From assembly GCA_026874595.1 (NCBI GenBank), contig CM049312.1, positions 48,613,429-48,677,428 on the forward strand: a stretch of DNA of 64,000 nucleotides, read 5' to 3'. The notes under the pieces are model-generated. The model saw only the letters and a program-made list of their open reading frames with translations, was not told the origin of the DNA and made no database searches. Position numbers and translations under genes: made by a program. Positions 58,730 to 64,000 of the stretch are shown here, piece after piece. Origin of the DNA: Sipunculus nudus (Eukaryota; Annelida; Sipuncula; Golfingiida; Sipunculidae). The first letter of the stretch is position 1; every line of letters starts with the position of its first letter.

Positions 58730-59037
58730 CTAATACACAGTGACATATCTTGTTTTGACCATATCTCCAAAACAATTGATCTTACTTACATAAATTATAG
58801 CTTATTTTCTTGTCCTGAGTCTTCCCTATATTCTGGTTGGGTCATCTGGTCTCAATCTTGTGTCACTTTGTCAGTGTGTCTGTCTGTTTGTCTGCTGTCC
58901 ACAATAACGCCCGCTGGTTGGTGTAGCATGTTACATATAGCAAAGTACAAGCCATAGTTTTTAACGAATCTTTTTGAAACTAGTACATCTTATATCTGAG
59001 ACTAAGATCTAGAAACAGGTATTTCATTTTCTGGCTG

Positions 59038-59056
59038 TGGCCGCTAGGGGGCGCTG
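59038..59056 (+). promoter_or_regulatory. CTCF-like motif
   Basis: TGGCCGCTAGGGGGCGCTG, the fullest match in the array to the long CTCF consensus (TGGCCASYAGRGGGCGCTR). Same orientation as the others. Confidence 0.45.
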
Positions 59057-60398
59057 AAGTCTATCTCGCTCGAACATGTCGTCTTTCGGCCATATCTCCA
59101 AAAATGTTAGTCGTAATTACATATATTATAGCTTATATTCTTGCCTTGAGTCTTCTGGATGTTATCGATGGGTCATCTGGCCTGAATCATTTGTCATTTG
59201 TCAGTATGGCCGTCTGTTTGTCCGGTGTCTTCAGTTTCGCTTGCTTGCCGGTGCTTGTATCTTACATATAGCAATGTACAGGCCACATTTTTGCACGAAT
59301 CCTTTTGAAACTGGTACATCTTCTGTCTTGTACTAATATCTAGAAATTTGTTTTTCATTTTATGAATATGGCCGCTAGGGGGCGCAGCAGTCAACCCACC
59401 CTAGCATATCGTCTTTTGACCATATCTCCAAAAATATAAGTAGTATGTACATAAATTAGAGCTTATTTTCTTGCCCTGAGTCTTCTCATCAAATAGTGAT
59501 GTCATCTGGTCACAATCTCGTGTCATTGTCTCAGTATGTCTCTCTGTTTGCCAGTTGTCCACAATCACGCCCGCTCGTTTGTGTAACATGTTACCTATAG
59601 CAATGCACAAGCCATAGTTTTGCACAAATCTATTTGAAACTGGTACGTATTATGTCTTGCACTAATATCGAGAAATGGGTTTTTTATTTTCTGGCTGTGC
59701 CCGCTAGGAGGCGCTGCAGTCAACCCAAGCTGACGTATCATGTTTTCAGACAGAACTCTGTCAAGTTTAGTCGTATCTTCACAAACTTAGGCTCATCCTT
59801 TTTCTCTTGGCGATAACTCCAAAAAATATTTGATGTATAAACTTGTCTGTATGTTTGTTCTTTTGTCTGTCCAGTCTCTACAGGACACAATTTTGCTTCA
59901 ATCGCTTTCAAACTTATACATTTGGTGGACAATCAAAAATGCAAGAACCCTATTGCTATTGGTCAATAGAGGTCAAAGGTCAAGGTCATCGAAATACCTT
60001 GAAATTTCATTTTCTTCATTACTTTGTCAATTTTGGTCGTATCGTCACAATCTTAGGTTCATTTTCTTCCTCTTGGTCCTCCCCACACCTTTTGTTTGGA
60101 CCACTTTTCTCTCAGATATGTAACTTGGTCAATATGTCCGTGTCTTTGTCCGCTGTCCTCATTTTTGCTTGTTTGACGGTATTTGCATCTTACGTATTGT
60201 TATCTGCAAGCCAGAGTTCTTCACGAATCAGTTTGTCCGTGCCTTTGTCCGCTGTCCTCGGTTTTGCTTGTTTGCCAGTGCTTCAATCATTCAAATTGTA
60301 ATCTGCAAGCCACAGTTTTCCACGAATCCTTTTCAAACTGAAACATCCATTGTATTGTACTCATATCTAGAAACTCAATTTTCATGCTGTGGCTGAAG

Positions 60399-60414
60399 CC
60401 ACTAGGTGGCGCTG
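60399..60414 (+). promoter_or_regulatory. CTCF-like motif
   Basis: CCACTAGGTGGCGCTG, an exact fit by eye to CCASYAGRKGGCRST. Confidence 0.45.
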
Positions 60415-61409
60415 CAGTGGATTCAATCTGACTTATCATGTTTTCGGCCATGACTTTGTCAATTTTAGTCGCATCTTCACTAACTTTTTTCTCTTGGTTT
60501 CATACACAACTTTTGTTTGACAACTTTTGTCTCATATGTGTCACTTTGTGTGTATGTCCGTTTCTTTGTCCGATGTGCCCAGTTTTACTTGCTGGCCAGT
60601 GCTTGCATCTTACATATATGAATTCACAAACCACAGTTTAGCATGAATCCTTTTGATACTGGTACATCTTACCTCTTGTAATCATATCTATAAATCCATT
60701 TTTTTTTTCAATTTCCTACCAATGCCGTTAGGGGGCGCTACAATCTTCTTAATATGACGTTTCATACTGTTGGTGATATCTCCAAAACTATTGATCTTTA
60801 TTACATCAGTTATAGCTTATTATCTTGCCATGATTCTTCATTATAATCTGGTTGGATCATATCTGGTCTCCATCTTGTGTCATGCGTTGGCAGTATGTCT
60901 ATCTCTTTTTCCACTGAGCTAATTTTTACCAGCTTTTCGGTGTATGCATCTTACATAAGCTGTCTACAAGCCCCAATTCCCCAATTTTGCATGAATACTT
61001 TCGAGACACGTACACCTTTCCTTCTGCACTACTATCTAGACACTTTTTTTTATTTTTCTGGCTGTGGCCGCTTGGGAGAGCTGCAGTCTACCCACACTTA
61101 CGTCATATTTCGGCCATATCTCTAAAAATATTAGTCTTAATTACACCCATTATAGCTAATCTTCTTCGTCTTAGTCTTTGACATAAATTGATCAAGTCAT
61201 CTGGTCATATCCGTTATCACTTTGTCAGTGTATGTCTTTTTTCGCTGATCTCATTTTCGCTTGCTCCCTGGTGCTTCTATCTTACATGTATCAACCAACA
61301 AGCCACAGTTTTACATACATTCTTTTGAAACTGATATAAAATATGTCTTCCATTATTATTTAGAGCATTGTTTTGTTTGCTTCAATATGACCTCTAGACG
61401 GCGCCGAGG

Positions 61410-61440
<31 letters not shown>

Positions 61441-63571
61441 CGCACTCTACAGGCCACAATTTTGCACCAATCGCTCTGAAACTTACAGATAATGTGTAAA
61501 ATCGGTTCTCCTCGGAGCCTATTGTTTTTGGTCATAATGTCAAAGGTCAAGGTCAGTGTCACCAAAAAACCTTAAATATTTATTTTCTTCATATCTTCGT
61601 CAATAATAATCGTAGCCGCATAATCTGTAGCTCCTTTTATTCCTCTTTATGTTAGCTTTCCAAGTGCTAGCAAATTTTTCCGGTCAATTGTTACTATGGT
61701 AACGTATTTTTTGGGGAAAACCAGAAAATTCGAAAATTTCACTCCAAATTTCTCATTTTTTAAGTTAGAGAGGTCTAGTTTTTTGCATTGTGTAGCATTT
61801 AATAATTAATATAATATTTCTGTTAATATTTATGCTACAAGGGTCTAGTTTTTTTGCAGAAGGCAGCATCCCCTTGGTTCTAAGTCATACAATTGCAAAT
61901 CTCTTCAAATCTCGCTCGGTTTATCGTCAAACGAGAAATTACGAGATTTTAAACAAATATCTGTACCTCGGCTATTTTAATGCTACAAGGGTCTAGTTTT
62001 TATTGTTCTAGGATTTTTTAGTAGATTAAAGTGACAAAAGTGAATATCTCGTCAAATCTCGCACCATTTGTCGTCAAACGAGAACAGAGGACCATTTAAA
62101 CAAATGCCTATAATGCTGCCATTTTTTACACTACAGACATATAGTTTTCAGCATGTGACAGCGTCTGACACTCTCAGTCATATAATGTGATTATATATCA
62201 ATTCCCGTCAAATCTCGCCTCGTTTTTTATCAAATGATGAAAACAAATCCAATTGCCGTGAGCACAAGTGGCTTCAGGGTTGGCCGGTAAGTGCCGGCAA
62301 GGCTATTACAGTTGCAAGTTTGCGTGCGCGGTCGTCCATGAATTTCACAAAGCAGCATTGAACAGAGGACAAAAGCCGCTAAATTTGAATTGAATACACC
62401 TGTTATTTTCATTGTGTCCCCTTGTGCGGCCACTTGTGATGCCAGGAACCACTGGCAATTCTTTCAAACCAGGGACGGATCCCCGATTTTGTAGTTGGGT
62501 GTGTCAAAATAGGGGCGGATCCCTGGTTTAGCAGTTGGGGGGGGGGGCAGGGGTTAAATTTTAATTATACATTTAATATTTATAATAAAAAATAAAATAT
62601 TTCGAAACTTTTTTTCCGTTTAGAAATTAGCCGCTAGATGGCGCTGCAGCAGTCATTATTGTGCCATATCTCCAAAACTATACACACTGTCATTGATTGC
62701 AGCATCTGATACTAGATTTATTGCGTTTATCCTCCTGGGGACTCTGTCACATTCTGCAGGGGTTAAATTTAATTATACATCAAATATATATAATAAAATA
62801 AATATCTGGGAACTTATTTTTTTTCCCTTTAGAAAATAGCCGCCAGATGGCGCTGCAGCAATCATTATTGTGCCATATCTCCAAAACTATAGACAGTGTC
62901 GCAACATTGATTGCAGCATCTGAAACTAGATTTAATGCGATTATCCTCGTGGGGACTCTGTCATATTCTTCCATTACCATGGCGACTTAATATACGTTAC
63001 AATTAAATTCTTCTTATTCTTGAAATTCAAAATATGGAATTTTATTCTAATAGACTGTTTTCCATTCTCCATGACAGGAGTACATGGCCTTCACATGGAG
63101 TTTTTTTTCCGTCTGTCTGTCTGCTTGTCTGTCTACTCTTTTGCGACTTTTCAAAATCAGCATAACCACACAAAATTGTGCTTCTGTTTACGCCATTATT
63201 CGGGTACTTCATTTGACCAGTTTCAAATGTAAACTGCCTGCCTGCTGTATGTTGTCTCCTAGTTTGACTTTCTTATTTCCGCTTCCGGCAAGTGTTCGAC
63301 CTCTGGTCGTCTAGGCTGTTTGTCTGTCTGTCTGTGCTCTACAGGTCACAATTTTTAAGCAATAGATCTGAAACTTATACATTTAGTGTATAATCGCTTC
63401 TCCTCGGAGCCTATTGTTTTTCGTCATGATCCGTAAAAGGTCACTGAAAAACCTTAAAACGGGTTTTCCTTCATATCTTTGTCAATAATAATCGTATGCG
63501 CTTAATCTATAGCTCATTTAATTCCTCATTTTGTTGCCTTTCCACATGCTAGCAAATTGTCCCGATCAATG

Positions 63572-63585
63572 GTTACCATGGTAAC
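63572..63585 (+). promoter_or_regulatory. RFX X-box-like palindrome
   Basis: GTTACCATGGTAAC fits the RFX site GTNRCC-N2-RGYAAC. The related unit at 61,690-61,703 has GTTACTATGGTAAC. Located in the second unit type of the array. Confidence 0.35.
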
Positions 63586-64000
63586 GTATTTTTGGGGAAA
63601 AGGTCACAAAATTTGATTTTTTTTCTAACTTTTCCATTTTTAAAGCTAGAGACGTCTGGTTTTTTGCTTCAGGAAGTTTTCAATCAGGTGTTTATCATAA
63701 ATTACCAAGTCACGTCGAATCTCGTGCGAATTCTTGTCAAACGAGATTTTTCGAGATTTCAGTAAATATGACCTTGAGGTCGCGATTTTTTAAACTATGG
63801 CTTTGAAAATGACATATTTTGTGTTATTTATAAATATCTCGAAATCAATTTTTCATTTTCTGGAAATAGCCACCAGGGGACGTGGTACATGAAACACTGT
63901 AACATATCATTTTTCTTCAATATCTCAAAAAATATTTAAAGTGACACAATGTTTATTGTCTTATCTGAAACTAGGATCATTGGCTTATTCCTGCGTACAT

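Larger units (their letters stand above)
56430..64000 (+). repeat. ~330-bp tandem array with conserved motif sites
   Basis: Units repeat CTGTCTGTTTGTC, CTACAGGCCACA, TTTTGCACGAATCC, TTTTGAAACTGGTACATCTT, CTAATATCTAGAAA, GGCCGCTAGGGGGCGC, CATATCTCCAAAA, TAGCTTATTTTCTTGCC. The CCGCTAGGGGGCGC landmark recurs at 56,997, 57,333, 58,711, 59,041, 59,372, 59,701, 60,399, 60,725, 61,068, 61,391, 62,631, 62,840 and 63,870, mostly 323-349 bp apart. A second unit type (about 56,440, 58,150, 59,870, 61,440, 63,340) instead carries AGGTCAAAGGTCAAGGTCA. Short ORFs with CLFVCLSV-like peptides are translations of TGTCTGTTTG repeats. The array runs off the window. Confidence 0.85.

Overview
This is a 64-kb, AT-rich piece of eukaryotic (animal) nuclear DNA, not prokaryotic. 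Three things point to a marine invertebrate, most likely a bivalve mollusc: Tx1/L1-type LINEs, a degenerate Ty3/Gypsy element, and many non-autonomous elements with internal tandem repeats, GACGGAC-rich tracts and terminal hairpins. The taxon is an inference. Nearly everything is transposon-derived; the one convincing intact cellular gene is an intronless ORF at 52,302-54,389.

Layout. (1) 1-10,190: an old plus-strand LINE ORF2, broken by a Helitron-like element (566-3,201) and by a ~180-bp satellite array (3,387-6,490) that itself carries another element (about 5,207-6,160). (2) 10,285-14,233: a 278-bp-period array, an element with its own 3' hairpin (ends 12,185), and a minus-strand pseudogene of an autonomous Helitron replicase (12,245-13,946) that keeps the two-tyrosine Rep motif. 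(3) 14,234-18,408: a 4.2-kb composite Helitron-like element with two unrelated internal arrays, both built around the palindrome GGTGGCGCCACC. (4) 18,409-20,960: degenerate repeats with recurrent minus-strand splice-donor-like sites. (5) 21,024-26,790: a minus-strand Ty3/Gypsy element with 3' LTR, polypurine tract, integrase, RNase H, RT, protease and gag remnant; the 5' end is lost. (6) 28,739-38,071: a minus-strand Tx1/L1-like LINE with an 11-bp target-site duplication, carrying a 1.87-kb Helitron-like insertion. (7) 39,118-43,128: a long-TIR DNA element (arms about 480 bp, 8-bp target duplication) with a canonical-looking Helitron (40,035-42,323) nested inside. (8) 45,411-49,381: two more Helitron-like elements. 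(9) 52,302-54,389: a membrane glycosyltransferase gene resembling the bacterial cyclic beta-glucan synthase (NdvB, GT84) / OpgH catalytic domain. (10) 56,190-64,000: hairpin clusters and a ~330-bp tandem array that repeatedly carries CTCF-like, AGGTCA (nuclear-receptor-like) and RFX-like motifs.

Connections. Four elements share the same 5' end (C-A-A-G-G-G-A-C-C-like) and the same 29-bp 3' palindrome followed by TAAAAA, while their interiors differ. Two of them sit inside LINE reading frames, so the empty sites can be rebuilt: both are simple A|T insertions with no visible target duplication, as expected for rolling-circle (Helitron-type) transposition. The Helitron replicase fossil at 12.2-13.9 kb is a candidate relative of the machinery that moved them. 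The glycosyltransferase and the motif-rich array at 56-64 kb are the two parts most likely to matter for host biology.
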